NCBI GenBank assembly: GCA_965153455.1
Contig: OZ234499.1
Span: 10,412,271 to 10,476,270 of the forward strand
DNA from: Sphagnum compactum
Lineage: Eukaryota; Bryophyta; Sphagnopsida; Sphagnales
DNA length: 64,000 nt
Reading direction: 5' to 3'
Under the pieces are notes generated by a model that was not told the origin of the DNA, made no database searches, and was given only the letters and a program-made list of their open reading frames with translations. Positions 23,400 to 35,710 of the stretch are shown piece after piece; the first letter of the stretch is position 1; each line of letters starts with the position of its first letter. The position numbers were made by a program, and so were the translations under genes.

Positions 23400-26300
23400 C
23401 TTCACCACCTTGTTGGATTTTGTTTTTTCACACCTAATGTGACACTACAACACATTTTATCCTTTGAACATTTTTTTCTTTTATTAAAATTTCAGTCATT
23501 TTGAATATTATACCTTTTAATCATTTAATATTAATAAAAAATGTAGTTTCCTTTCACAATTTCATTATTTGGTTATTTTGAGTACTACCTTATTTTGAGT
23601 ATAATTTATGAAAACCTCTTTTAATATTGGTTTGGTGGAAGTTGAAAATTACATAGTTTCAAAAAATAGTATTTGTGACTACATTTTTTAGCCCCTGTAG
23701 TGTGCTTTCACCTTACATCAACAAAAGGACCTCTCTTTGGACTAGGAAAGGAAGTAGAAAATGAAGGTCTATTTAAATCAAGAACATCAACAATAGAAGA
23801 AGACTTCACCACCCCAAAAATAAAAACACCAACAAAAGGTATTTTTGAACCAAGATTAGAATCCTAAACTCCTATACCAAAAAACAATAAAATTAAGAAT
23901 TTGAAAGAAAAAACCTTTTAATTTTTTTTTGAAAAATCACCATATCATTGTTTCCTACATCATGTAACCAATTGCCACTAATAAACACCAACCACTAAAA
24001 CCTACAAAGCAACAACAAATGGAATAGAAGAAACCAAATTAAAACTGATTACTTGCACAAGAAAAGAAAAATAGAAACCAAAAACAAAAGAAAAAAACAT
24101 ACCAACAGTCCTCAAGCCATAACCTAAAATCTAGAAAGTCTTGAAACAAGAACCTTTTCCTATGTGTAAAAAAATTCACATACCTTTGTTTTCATGAATG
24201 ACTTTTTTTTATCATTCAAAGTTTCATCGTACTAAAGGAGACAATTCCCTTTAATTTCATCACTAATTATGCACTATAGAACCTTGTCTTTAAGGTGCTT
24301 TCAATTTGATAATACCTTCAAAAACAAATTGGAAATTACAAGAATAGAAATGGAAGTAGAAACTTAAAATTCAGTAGGAAAAAAACAACAAATTATAATG
24401 AAACCCTAAAGAAAGGAAATAAAAATACTTACTTTCCATAGGATACATGGTTTCAATGCTAGTCACCACATCCCATGTATTCACATGGGATTAAAACTTC
24501 TTCCATCTAAGTTATGGCAACCCCTCTTCTAGTTTTGTTTGTAAGTATTTTCTCTATAAGGGATGGAAAATCAGAAATTAACCAGTCAAGGATCAACCTC
24601 AATTGGTTTTTCCCAATCGGAAAAGTAGAAAACCAAACAACATGGTTATGCTTCCATTTGATTTTAGGGCAAAGAAAGAGAGGATGAGGACTTGAAATTT
24701 CCACAAACCAAACAAAACATTAGTGAGCCAGCTCCTTATATGTACTAATGACATTAATAATCAATTAATCCACAGGAAGGTGATGTCGATCTGTCGAACA
24801 TCTTGTCATGTCAATGTGCCAATCTTTGGACATTCTCTGGCAGAACCTAAAAACCAACCCAATAAGGCATTCCAACAAAAAAAAATTTCAAAATCTATAT
24901 TATGAAGCTTAGAATAGCCCCGAATGAAGAAGTTTCTCATGCATAAATAGCTAAACGTTAAATTCAAACTATTTAGAAATGTCAGTAAATGCATGGGTTG
25001 ATGGGAGCATTTTCCATTCTTCTTGAATGGAACAAACATCTGACTTATTTATGGATTTCTTGATATTGGTGTTAGACATCCATAGTGTTGTTTCGTTACC
25101 AACAATTTTCACTCGATTATACTGAACATCAATGAAAATGTTGAATGGAATTGTTGGAACAACACCAATTTCCACGACCCCTTGATTTTACATCTGCCAG
25201 GCTAGTTGACTTATGCCCCTAATTAAAAACTAAATGCTCCCATCAACCCAAAAAATTTACAAAATAAAATAAAATAAAATGGACATGGAATTACAATAAC
25301 ATAAAAAACCCCTAAAAAGGAAGTAAGAGAAGCATAATTAAAGAAATAAAAAATTTGGAATTAAAAAATGAAAAAAAACCCATAAAAAAATGTAACAAAA
25401 ACAAACAAAAATTAAAATATTTAAATTTACACCTGCATAATGAAACAATGCAAAATAAACCTTAAAAACCAAATGTAGTAACAACAAAACACAAAAACAA
25501 AAATTGGAATGTGCACCTATTAAAAAAAAACTTGCAAATGAAAAAATCTAAAAAAGGGAAATTAAAAAAAAAACAAAGTGGAAAAAGAAAAATTGCAAAT
25601 TTTGTTTAAAAAATTCTTTTATCTAATTGGAAGATAAAATAAACCATTTTTTTTGCAACTTACAACACAAACAAAGATAACATTTCAACAAGATCCTTGA
25701 TCAAATTTTTGTTTTTAAATATATGTGTCATAGCTTTGATATTTCTGCCAATCATCAAAGGCATTATTGGCCCAAAGTTTAGCATGTTTGATACAATTAT
25801 AACTACCTTTATTAACATTATCCAACTTCGTTTCATTCGTTTCAAGAAACTATGGTTTCCTAGAAAATTCATTAGCACAAGGGGAATTGTAGTCTAGGAC
25901 ATGAGATGCATCACATTTAACTATTGTTGCAGTAACATCAAGAATAAAACAAGAGGTTTGACCAACAACAACATCAATGATAGGACAAAAGGTTTAACTA
26001 GTAATGACATCAACGCTAGAATAAGAGTTCTGACCAATAATAACACTGGGACAAAGTGGATTGAAAAACAATAAAACCAATAGAAGAAGGTTGACCGACA
26101 ATAACATCAATAGAAGCTTGAACTTTAGAGAATCCAACAAGTTTAGAAGGCAAGTCGTAATCATGAAGTTCCAAAAGAGCTGTAACATCATAAAAATCTT
26201 CAAATGAAATGGATTGAAATTAAACAACTACAAATACACATCCAATTCATCATCAAACCACGCAATTTCAAGGGTATTGCACTAACTAGTAGGAATAAAT

Positions 26301-27080
26301 ATTAAAAAAAGAGTAAAAGGTGCAAAAGTGTTTGAAAAACCCCCTTCCACATGACATAATTGGCTCAATTGACTACTAGTAAAAAGTTCAAGATTATATT
26401 CACTAGAAACTCCATCAAAACTATCATCTCTGCAACAAATCTTTTTTGAAACAATGTGGTAAAAATCAACCATTAAAGAAAAATAAAATTGGAGATGGAA
26501 AGAATTTTAATAATTTAATGAAGAAATGTGAGCAATGGAAGAATGAAAAAGTAAAAATAAGAAGGATTATATCTTACAATGTGTGTTAAAAAAAAATGGT
26601 GGATCCATGGCCATGGCCACCAATTTAAACATCAACAATGCCACACAAAGGAGGAAGAAAATTGGCATTTACACAAAATGAACAGAAAAATATAGTAATA
26701 AAATAATTGTTAAAGAAACGTGTAAACAAGAAATAAAAAAATGTGAAAGAAAAAAATTGGAAAATAAGATGAAATAATTGTTGCTTATGAATAGGGAAAA
26801 AGAAAAACCAAAAATCTTTATATGAACTTGCAAAAAAAAAATTGAATCATCATATTTTGACATGAAAAAATAGAAAGAAAACAAAACCAGATATGGAAGA
26901 AGAAAATTGATGGCCAGTGAAATCCTGCGTAACTTGACAACTTCAAAGTGGAAAAGGAAATCGTGTCTTGAAAGTGATATGAAACATAAACACCAAAACA
27001 AAAGAAGGCAAGGATAATCAAGATCCTTACAAAGCATAGAGAGCAAGTTGCAAAAAAAATCGCTAAAAAAAATTTACAAA
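23400..27080. other. AT-rich, purine-rich sequence, no gene
   Basis: Strong A-richness on the plus strand makes long minus-strand frames full of Phe and Leu (for example 26669-27165). These reflect composition only; no domain, signal peptide plus mature region, or splice logic supports them. Confidence 0.55.
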
Positions 27081-27088
27081 TCAAGTGA

Positions 27089-27480
27089 AAATGCTTTGGA
27101 AGCTTGGAGTGACAAGAAAGAGAGGACAACAAAAATAATGAAGATGTTATGAAAGTTTGGATCAATAAGAAGGAAAAAACAACAGAGCAAAATAAAAATG
27201 TTATGAAAAATTGATCAACAAGAAGGAGAGGGCAATAGATTAATGAAGATGTTTTGAAAGTTTAAATTAACAAGGAGAGGACAATAGAGAAAAATAAAAA
27301 TGCTCTTAAAGCTTGCATCAACAAGGAGACCCAAGACGTCAACATATTAATGAAGATGTTAGATTAACAAAAAAAAAAGGACAATAGAAAAAAATAAAAA
27401 TGCTCTTAAAGCTTGGATCAGCAAGGAGAGACAAAAGAATAACATATTAATTAAGATGTTAGACTAATAAGAAAGAGAAA
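27089..27480. repeat. Degenerate ~52-bp tandem repeat
   Basis: About seven units of the form 'aaaatgctcttaaagcttgg, atcaacaaggagag, gacaatag' succeed each other. Unit landmarks fall near 27089, 27140, 27195, 27245, 27297, 27353, 27397 and 27443. Two sub-types alternate, gaagatgtta... and aaaatgctctt..., which suggests a ~100-bp higher-order unit in the right half. Confidence 0.75.
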
Positions 27481-27692
27481 ACAACAAAAATAAAAGAAGA
27501 TGCGAGCAAACTTGCATAACAAAAAAAGAAGAAGATAAAGAAAACAAAAATGTGCACATAAAGCATATGGAAACAAAAAGTGACAACACAAAAAAAAGAC
27601 ATGAAAAACATGCAAAAAAAAAGTAAACAAAAAAAGAAAAAAAAAACCAAAAAAAAAACCAAAAAAAAACTTAAAGCTAGTTAAATAACGAC

Positions 27693-27779
27693 TAAAACAA
27701 ATTTCCAACACTTCACATAGGGGAAGGTTTTGAAATTAAAACAAATTCCCAACACTTCATGTAGGGGAAGGTTTTGAAA
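27693..27779. repeat. 44-bp direct duplication
   Basis: taaaacaaatttccaacact at 27693 recurs as taaaacaaattcccaacact at 27737, and the similarity runs through aggggaaggttttgaaa in both. Two copies, four differences, just after the poly-purine array. Confidence 0.9.
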
Positions 27780-28571
27780 CGAGGACCTTCCCTTATACTT
27801 AACACCTTCATTAATCATGTTGACACCATCCTAAACCTAAAATGATTCGATGAAAGTTAAATAGGGCATTTTTGTCACTTGATCCACCTTCCATTTGGTA
27901 CTCCTTTTAGGTTAACGAACTTGAAGGGAAGGGGCAATTGGATCTAGTCCCCCTTTCCAAGATTGGTCAATTAGTATCATAAATCCCAAGTACACAAGTT
28001 AAACAATTAATGTTGTCACATACCTATGTGGCTCCTTCTTTAAGTCTTACCATGTAAATTTTTTTCCATTACCTTATGGTGTCTATGGTGAAACATTTGT
28101 TGGCTATTTGGCTTGAAAATTATTCTCAATTATTCTACAATTCACACGTTATGAACTGAAAGGTTGCTTTAGTTTTAAAAAATTTACCACCATAATGAAT
28201 ATCACAGTAGCTTTTGTCTTTTGATGGATGTCAAAATGCAAGGAAAGGTGATGATGGTCAATCAAGTAAGTGCTCAAGGCCAAACTTGCTTTGGCCACCA
28301 AAAAGTCCAAATTAGACAAAAGTTAGTATGGAAATTTAAGCAAAATCTCCCAAGTTTTGCTATAAAGGAAGCTTGGTTTGCCTAAGATTCACACATTCAA
28401 TTTCATTTCATTTTCTTAAAACCTATTCTAAAAGTGAAGTGTTGAAATAACCAAAAACTAAAGGGATGTGTGAGAATAGTAGTAAGAATGTCTATCAAAG
28501 AACACACCCTTGCAAGACTTTACATAGATTTTTTTGTACATCCAAAGTTTTGCAAAATTTGAACTGTACAT

Positions 28572-28615
28572 GTGACCACTAGTACTAGAGCTGGTGGGTT
28601 ATCCCTAGTGGTCAC
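28572..28615. repeat. 11-bp perfect inverted repeat
   Basis: gtgaccactag (28572-28582) pairs exactly with ctagtggtcac (28605-28615) around a 22-base loop. It marks the change from AT-rich debris to the more gene-like block that follows. Confidence 0.85.
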
Positions 28616-29667
28616 CTTATAGCATGATGGCCACAGGACAAGTTTTAATTGCTGAGGTGGCTAGCCAGGTGGTGCAAATCCAAGCCTCTATTTAGAGCTG
28701 GCTGTGTGAAAAAGGAGGCCTGAAGTGGTAGGCCTAAAAAAAAGCTTTCCATATCTCCTTGAGAACAGGCTTTCCCCTTAGAACTGTAAATTTTTGGCAT
28801 TCACCTTTTCAATGTTTGCCCTCCAAAAACACAACACACAACACAAATCTATCCATCTCCCAACATAATAAAAATACTCCAAATTCCAAACTGAAGCTTG
28901 TGAAATTTCCTCAACCCATTATTGTCATCATGCATGGTAAGGCCTCTCTTAACCGCGTTTTTGGAGAGGAGAAGAATCAACACTAATATGGCTTTCATCT
29001 ACTTGCTTACAATGTGGAAAATGATATGTTGATATGTTTGCAACTACATTTATATATATATATATGCTTTCTATTGGAAGAAGAAGGTCCTAAATCTTCA
29101 ATATCACATTCATTGCTACATACATTTGCAATTTGGAGCAAGGATAATTGAAGAAGGTCCAAGCTTTCTTTTTTTGGGTGGGATTGAACTTTTTTTGTCT
29201 GGGGATTGTCATTTGACACCATTTGATGCAGCCAAGAGGTGATTGGGTGATGTGCAGCTGTAGTAGTACAGCAGATGAAGGCTGCAAACTTACCATAAGT
29301 TTGGCAAGAACTCAAATCCAAATTGCAGTGGATGCCAGAAGATGATCACCCAATTTGGCATTTTTTCAGGTTTTTATGATGTCACTGAAAAAAACCATTG
29401 TAGAGTAAAGCATCCAAACTACGATGTTTTTTTTCTGGTTTCAAGAATTATTTTCCACAACATGAAATCCATTGTCCGGATTACAGCAGTTAATTTGAGC
29501 CTCAAATCGTGGGTTCTTGTATGTTCTGGTTTATTACAAGTCTTTGGGTCCTAGGTTATGTTAATTACGAATCTATAAGAAACATCTTGAATCCTCAGAT
29601 GCACTAATTTCAGTTACAGAATGGAAGTTATCATGAAGTCATGAAATCTTGTCACAGAGATGAATTT

Positions 29668-29693
29668 GAGAGAGAGAGAGAGAGAGAGAGAGG
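29668..29693. repeat. (GA)13 microsatellite
   Basis: Uninterrupted AG/GA run. Lies about 750 bp upstream of the three-exon gene model, where plant GA repeats often sit in promoters or 5' leaders. Confidence 0.95.
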
Positions 29694-30450
29694 GATGCCA
29701 GCACCAGTTCCAACGAGCAGTTTTTTTTTGGGCAAAGATCTGTTTGTGTTCTCTCTTTCAGATCCCATCTCTATCTCAAAAAACACACTAATTGATTTGA
29801 TGCATGAAAGTATGACATGTCTATTATGGTTTTGTTTTTGGTGATGATTTTTTGGTACTAGATCTACAAAGTCTTGAAAAATTTGCCCAAGAGATTTCAG
29901 ATCTTGGAACCTGCCACCCAACTGGTCACATTTTGTTACGAGGTTTTGTGTAATAATGGGTCCAAATGTAACTTGTGCAGCAGGTTTTGGGTGACATGTA
30001 TGGCTGGCTGTTTCCTCAAGTTTGGATTCCTCTTGTTCTTGATCATTCTCAAGAACCACAACTTCACTTAAGTTTGAAGGAGAACCTGATCTCTTGAATG
30101 TAATTGAAGACCATTAAACTGAAGTCTTGTGCCAGGGGAGTTGTTTTTCTTCACATGCTGGAGACCAAAGGAGAAGGTTCAAAAGAAATGAAAATCAATT
30201 GTATTCCAGAACCCAACAGAGAGTTACTAACACATCATCTTCAACAACATTGATCTCTAGCCTAATAAAATTCAAATCCTTTTTTGCACACCCAAAACCT
30301 ATTGTATCACAATCAATTTGCCTCGGGTGGTGGTGCCATCTATCCCAAGTGCAGTTTTCTGTTTTGGGTACTTATCAGCAAAGCAATTTTTTTCACAAGG
30401 GGACAAAAAAAAGGGAGCAGTTGGAGTTTGGAAGAAAAGAAGAATAAGCA

Positions 30451-32077
30451 ATGGGGGCAGGATGGAGCAAATTATCACCTGCTGAAATTGATGTGTTTGA
30501 TGAACATGAACCTAGTGGCAAACAAACACTGCCGGGTATGATTGATTGATTGACCATCTCTCGCCTTTTACCACATGAACCTTTAGACTTGGACACCTAC
30601 TAGGTGTGTTTCTTCAGCATATTACCAAGCAGTCAGTTGGGCTGGTGCTCATGGCCTTCTGACCCAGCTTTTATGGAACCCAAATTGCCACATTGTTTGA
30701 TAGTTGGAATTTTTTTGGTGTAGGGAGGGGGCAATGAAGAGTTTTGCTGATTCCTTTGATGAAATGGTTGCACAATATTTCTATATGGGTTTGAACATGG
30801 CAGGAAGAAGAGTATTATCACATTGACATTAGAAATCTGAAGTGAAAATAGCTTTTGAATAATTTCAGGGTGAATTGAAAATCTAGCTTTTGGATAATTT
30901 TCAGGAGATGCAGGATTCTTCAGTGGATATGCAGAGGTGAGTGTGTCACCTGGTCAAACAATTCAAACAAGTCAGGCCACAACTGAGGCATCGAGCAGCA
31001 TTCCCATGTTTCAAGGAGCTGATCAATATGGAGTTGCGGTTGGAGGTGAAATTGAGGTAAATGGGTGTGATCACTCTACCTCAGGGCAAAACAAAATAAA
31101 AAGATGCAAATTTCATTCAGATTTGTCCATCAGATTCCCACTGAAAGTTCAAGCTATCTCTGCACTTTTCATATCCACAGATAGATGTATGCACGGGCTC
31201 ATAATTTATTTATTTTCTTTTGTGAAATCCTTCAAGAAAGTAGCGCAACTCCAGCTCAAATCTCGATAGGGTTGTATTGTCAATATTTTTGCAGTTGTCA
31301 GAACTTGAAGTTCGAGAACTTGAGGAGCATGATGGGTTCGAGGATCATCATCCCGTCAGCAGCAAGCCTCATAGTCCAACTATGTCCCCAGCTTCACCAA
31401 TCCAAGCCTTCCTCAAACCACCAGAGATAGCACAACTGAATCGCAGAAGACATTCAGAAAATTTAGTGTCCCTCTCAAAATTGCCTCAATCCTCACCACC
31501 ACCCATACAAAGAGCCTTTGTTGATCTGGAAGAAACCGAAGAGGAGGAGGAGGAGGAGGAGGAGGAGGAGGAGGAGGAGGAGGAAGAGGAGGAGGCTCAT
31601 AAGGAAGTGCAAGAATTTCCTGAGTGCCCATCATCTTCTCAACTGTCTCTGCTACCACTTACTGGATTATTTGAGCTTGAAAAGGCCCAAGAGCAGCAGA
31701 ACCCATCCTCCTCAATGTCCCAATTCTCAGATCCCTTTGAACCTGGTGATCATGATCCTGAAGAGCCCCCTGCACACCCGGCACCAACACTCAAATCTTC
31801 AGACAATGAAGAAATGAAGATTGAAGCTGCAGAATCAGCCTTAAATGGGAACTTGAGCCAGCCATTGCCATCTGCCCAAAAGCTACTGTTCTTTGATCTT
31901 GACCGCAAGCGCAAAGCTCCAGCAGGCTTGGTGACCCTTGCTGGTGATTACATTGCAGCAGCAGCATCCCGAAATAAGCTGAATCCTCCTCATCAAACAT
32001 GTTCACTCGAAAGACATACTCCCTGGTCTCTTTTCCTTCCTTTGCAAACAAAAAAACTCACTTTATCTCTGAGATGA
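30451..32077 (+). CDS. Predicted three-exon gene, 339-aa acidic protein of unknown function
   Basis: Exons 30451-30535, 30905-31056 and 31295-32077 have GT-AG borders (CCGG|GTATGA, TTTTCAG|GA, GAG|GTAAAT, TTTGCAG|TTG). Their phases fit exactly: 85 + 152 + 783 = 1020 bases, 339 codons plus TGA. An in-frame TAA lies two codons before the ATG, so the start is well defined. The protein opens MGAGWSKLSPAEIDVFDEHE and continues with a Ser/Thr/Gln-rich part, SELEVRELEEHDG, a Ser/Pro-rich stretch, a run of about 20 Glu encoded by the GAG microsatellite (31541-31595), and KLLFFDLDRKRKAP with a basic cluster. No signal peptide or membrane segment is seen; the acidic run plus basic cluster would suit a nuclear protein, which is inference. 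I do not recognise a family. The true 3' end may be spliced onward to the exon-like piece at 32673. Confidence 0.5.
31541..31595. repeat. (GAG)n microsatellite encoding poly-Glu
   Basis: About 18 GAG/GGA triplets, interrupted near the end by gaa. In the proposed gene frame it gives polyglutamate; the opposite strand gives a polyproline frame that is a shadow. Length is likely variable between individuals. Confidence 0.95.
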
Positions 32078-32323
32078 ACAACTTGGCTGCAAAACTCTTG
32101 TTGTACACTTCAAGGCACATGGGTGACTGACTACCTACCTAAGGGAAATTGCAATTGAAAGCTGAGAATATTATTGACACCCAACACACCTTATCTTGCA
32201 GAAAATTTGGATAACAATTTCTCGAAAACGCACCCAAGAGTTGATTGACATATATCTTTCAAGTTCTATTTAGATGCTAATCCTAAAAGTGGGATGAAAA
32301 TTATGTGATGAGGTAGCAAGCTG

Positions 32324-32520
32324 ATGACGTCCCCTGGTCTTTTCGGAACTAAATCCAGTGAAGAAAATGCGAGGATGGAGCTTGAGGGAATGGGTACTGT
32401 GCCAACGGTGGTGGGTAATACATACATTGAGAAAGCTATTGGAAACCACCATAATATTCCACATGAGGCAGCAGCACTTATCTCCACCTATACTTCCTCA
32501 TTACCAACATACCAGGCATG
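32324..32520 (+). other. Open stretch with coding-like composition
   Basis: One frame reads MTSPGLFGTKSSEENARMEL and continues through AIGNHHNIPHEAAALIS without stop. It could be a further exon of the 30.4-kb gene, but I find no acceptor/donor pair that keeps the frame on both sides, so I leave it unassigned. Confidence 0.2.
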
Positions 32521-32672
32521 TGAAAATCCTCACCTGTCTATATATCTTTTCTCGAGCTGCCCTTTGGATCCCGTAACATTAAAAATTCAAATGTGGTAAC
32601 CAGATTTCAGAACCAGATTTTCTTAGCATGAATGATGAGCCATATATCATGGGGAATGGGCTTGTGTTATAG

Positions 32673-32903
32673 ATAAAATACGACGATGGCAAGGAGGTCC
32701 AGCTGCCATTAGATTGGAATGGATTAGAACCATGTCTGGTTGACATAACAAAACAGGAAGACATTGTGACTGTTGAGAAGAGAAATGGAGCAGCCAGCAA
32801 GAAGAAAAAGGGACCCAAGACAGGACTACGATTCAAGAACGTCGGTGACCTTGTCTACAATACAAGAATTAAGTCTAGAGGAAGGAGACGAAGGAAGACA
32901 TGA
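32673..32903 (+). CDS. Possible terminal exon, basic C-terminus
   Basis: After an acceptor-like TTATAG the frame is open for 76 codons. It begins IKYDDGKEVQLPLDWNG, contains a lysine cluster (SKKKKGPK) and ends IKSRGRRRRKT before TGA. The mixed charged sequence and the basic, nuclear-localisation-like ends look like real protein. It would enter in phase 0, but no convincing phase-0 donor is seen in the exon ending at 32077. It may belong to that gene by alternative splicing or to a separate partial gene. Confidence 0.3.
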   Translation: MKYDDGKEVQLPLDWNGLEPCLVDITKQEDIVTVEKRNGAASKKKKGPKTGLRFKNVGDLVYNTRIKSRGRRRRKT

Positions 32904-33339
32904 TGAGGCTGAATTCAAAATCACCACAAATATTAAGCATTGGTGTCAATCTTACAAATTTTTGCTACTAACACTTTATGTGGATTCAAGACATTTATCT
33001 AAATAATTCTCTCTGGTTGGGTTCCCAGGGATGGTAATCCAACTGACTCACAAAAACGCTAAACAGACAGAAAGTTCAACAAATTTATGTTGCAAATTGT
33101 ACTCTCCACAGGGTGGATCCAGGGTTTTGCACAAACAGCAAAGTGTGTGTGTTGTGACCAATTGTAGTTGTAGGCATACAAATTGACTGAATATAACGAG
33201 AGTGAAATCATTTGCATGTTGGGCTGAGAATGAATTTATTATCTGCCTTCAGAAGCTAATTATGCTAATTTCCATTGGGACATTCTCAATGGTATGAATG
33301 TCTGTGGTAATCCTGATTTGCAGGCAGAAGATTCACATC

Positions 33340-34180
33340 CCTGAACAAAACATCACTTGCTCTGATATTACTTTCAAAGATACGAATCATGCAATTGATA
33401 CATATCCGTATACAGTTGAGTCAAGTGATTGATGATCACATCAATGATCATGTCATCATATTGATGCAACATTTCTTCTTTATTTTGGTGTTTCATCAAT
33501 CCTTTGAGATCAGATCATGTTCTCAAAATTCACCTTTGGTCCTGTTCTCGGAATTGACCTGAGATCATGTTGGGCAAATGCATGGTCGGGTGGATCACTT
33601 TTGGTGTCACTCTGACAGTTTATTTTGTAGTGGGTGTGATTGCAATTGCTATATTTGTAGGGGATTTGTATATGTTAGAATTTGTCAATAGGAGATTCTG
33701 TTAGAATTGACCCCTATCTCATTACCAAAAGAACACCCATTTGAATCAGATAAACTCCTCAACCTAGGATTACCTTCCAAACTTGTATGCATACATCATT
33801 TGTATGGAGTTTTCATATTGGTTTCAATGTCCAACAATGATTTCAACAGTATGTGAAAGCATAGTACTTCAATATCGTGTGCATGCATCACTCACAAAAT
33901 TCCACAATTGTCACCCTGGAATAGTAAAACATGTGCACCAGAGAAACAGTCTGGCGCTGCACTCATGAACTCAATTGTTAAAAGACTCTGCAACTGGCTG
34001 GTGTCAATCGATTGCAGAAGCTATTTTTTCAATGGAAGTCTTTTCTTTCCCAATCATGGATGTGAGAGAGACAATTGTTGACTTCAATGTGGATACTGAG
34101 CTTGCTGTGCTGCACATATGTCCAAGAACACCAAGAGAGAGAGAGAGAACTTGCTATGCCAGCCAGTCAGTAGTGTCACC
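33340..34180 (+). other. Gene-like block, exon structure unresolved
   Basis: Two stretches look translated: KIHIPEQNITCSDITFKDTN near 33330-33430, after TTTGCAG, and MEVFSFPIMDVRETIVDFN near 34030-34100. Neither has a matching splice partner or a known domain. They may be exons of a downstream gene or chance. Confidence 0.15.
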
Positions 34181-34208
34181 ATCCCTTCTTCCATTGCAAA
34201 CCAACAGT

Positions 34209-34235
34209 GATAGATAGATAGATAGATAGATAGAT
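34209..34235. repeat. (GATA)n microsatellite
   Basis: About seven tandem TAGA units, preceded at 34135-34147 by a short GA run. Confidence 0.95.
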
Positions 34236-34350
34236 GGATTAGATACTTTGGTAACACTTTTCCTGCTACACCCATCAGCATTGTTTTTCCATTCCCTGTT
34301 CATAATGCTGAATAGCATGAGCATATATGTCTTTGAAATTTCTGCAACAG

Positions 34351-34495
34351 GAATATTGCATCTAGAGAGATGTCTTCCTGGTGCTGGGAGTCGGTTCCTT
34401 CGTCTTCTTCCTCCTCAGATGGTCCCCACATCAGAGCTTAAGCTGGCATCAATGTCAGCAGATCAAAGTCGGTCACTGTCCTTGCCAAAAGAAAG
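34351..34495 (+). CDS. Possible internal exon
   Basis: Bounded by TCTGCAACAG and GAAAG|GTGGG, 145 bases. One frame is open throughout (GILHLERCLPGAGSRFLRL, then a Ser-rich tail ending SLSLPKER). No family recognised, and flanking exons are not found. Confidence 0.2.
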
Positions 34496-34698
34496 GTGGG
34501 CTGTTGTAGTAGTAGTCTTAGTCATTCTGCCATTCCACAGCTGATTAGTCAATGCTTGGCCTTCTACTACTTCTATTATTACTACTACCCAAGTCTTGTT
34601 TCTTTCTCACCCTCTTTCCCTCTTGCCTTCTTCTGTTACTGCTACCAGACTCCAAGATCACACAAGACTTGTTCATTTCTCTCACCTGATGAGGTGCA

Positions 34699-34716
34699 GG
34701 GAGGGAGGGAGGGAGG
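34699..34716. repeat. (GGGA)n microsatellite
   Basis: Four and a half GGGA units. Matched by an opposite-sense (CTCC)n run at about 38049-38068. Confidence 0.9.
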
Positions 34717-35710
34717 ATCAAGGTATATTAACTCAGTTTGATTTTTTCTTTTTTCTTTTCAACTCCAATTTCATGTTTGTCAGCAATAATTGAAAAGAAA
34801 TTTGCCAGCTTTGCTATCCCTGACGCCCACAAGAGTTTACCAACCTATTCTGGCCAAAAACACAACAAATTACCAAGTCGCAACCTTATAACCAACACAT
34901 GTATTAATGTCAAAACACTTGTTCCTTGCAAATCTTGCACAAGTACTAAAGTACCCATGCAAACTTGCTGCACATCCCAGCAAGAACTATGTTGTGCATG
35001 CTAGGATGACAAGTAAAAGGGATTGATTCTTCATGTTTTACAACTGCATCATGAGAACTCTTTCTCTGTGTCCTTGTTATCTACCTAGAGTTGGTGCCAC
35101 AATGGGTTTTGCATTGTGCAAATCCTTTCCCCATTGGGAGTAAGACATGGATGGAGAGTGCCTTAAAAGGTTTTGAATCCAGCATGGCCTATAAACTAGT
35201 GGGGAACATGTTTTGCTATGTATCCTAATGGGATGGATCCATGCACAACAATAAAATGAGAGCTTACAAGATGATTTGCTTCCATTGGCATCTTGACTTT
35301 GAAGGGCTTGAGTTTGTATTGCCTCGCCATTGGCATCTTGACTTGAAGGGTTTGAGTTCCTCCCTTCCGTGAGTGGTGGGGAGGGGATGGATAAAATAAG
35401 GACACACACACTCTCTCTATCATCCTGTGCAGTTTCTTTTTTGTTTTGTTTTGTTTTTTTTGAAAACCCTAGAAATTTTCACAGCATGCTGACAAAGTCC
35501 TTCCTATCCAACATTCTTCAAAACTGTTACTTCACTCATGAGATGACAACAACAACAACAACAGTGTACAAAAAACAACAAGAATCCTACCAAACATTCT
35601 CAAAACCTGTTAGTTTTGCTTCCAAAAGTAAGAACCCAAAATCAATTCCATGCCAATGAAATCACCTTTTTCTAGATCCAAAGCTGTTCTACTCAAAACA
35701 CTAATAAGGA

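Noticed and set aside
26669-27711. Long Phe/Leu-rich minus-strand frames resembling membrane proteins
   Set aside because: They are the complement of A-rich, partly tandemly repeated DNA. No start context, conserved motif or splice logic supports translation.
28572-28615. Transcription terminator hairpin
   Set aside because: Plant nuclear genes do not use hairpin/U-tract terminators and no gene ends here.
31413-31658. Minus-strand polyproline frame
   Set aside because: Shadow of the GAG repeat in the plus-strand gene model.
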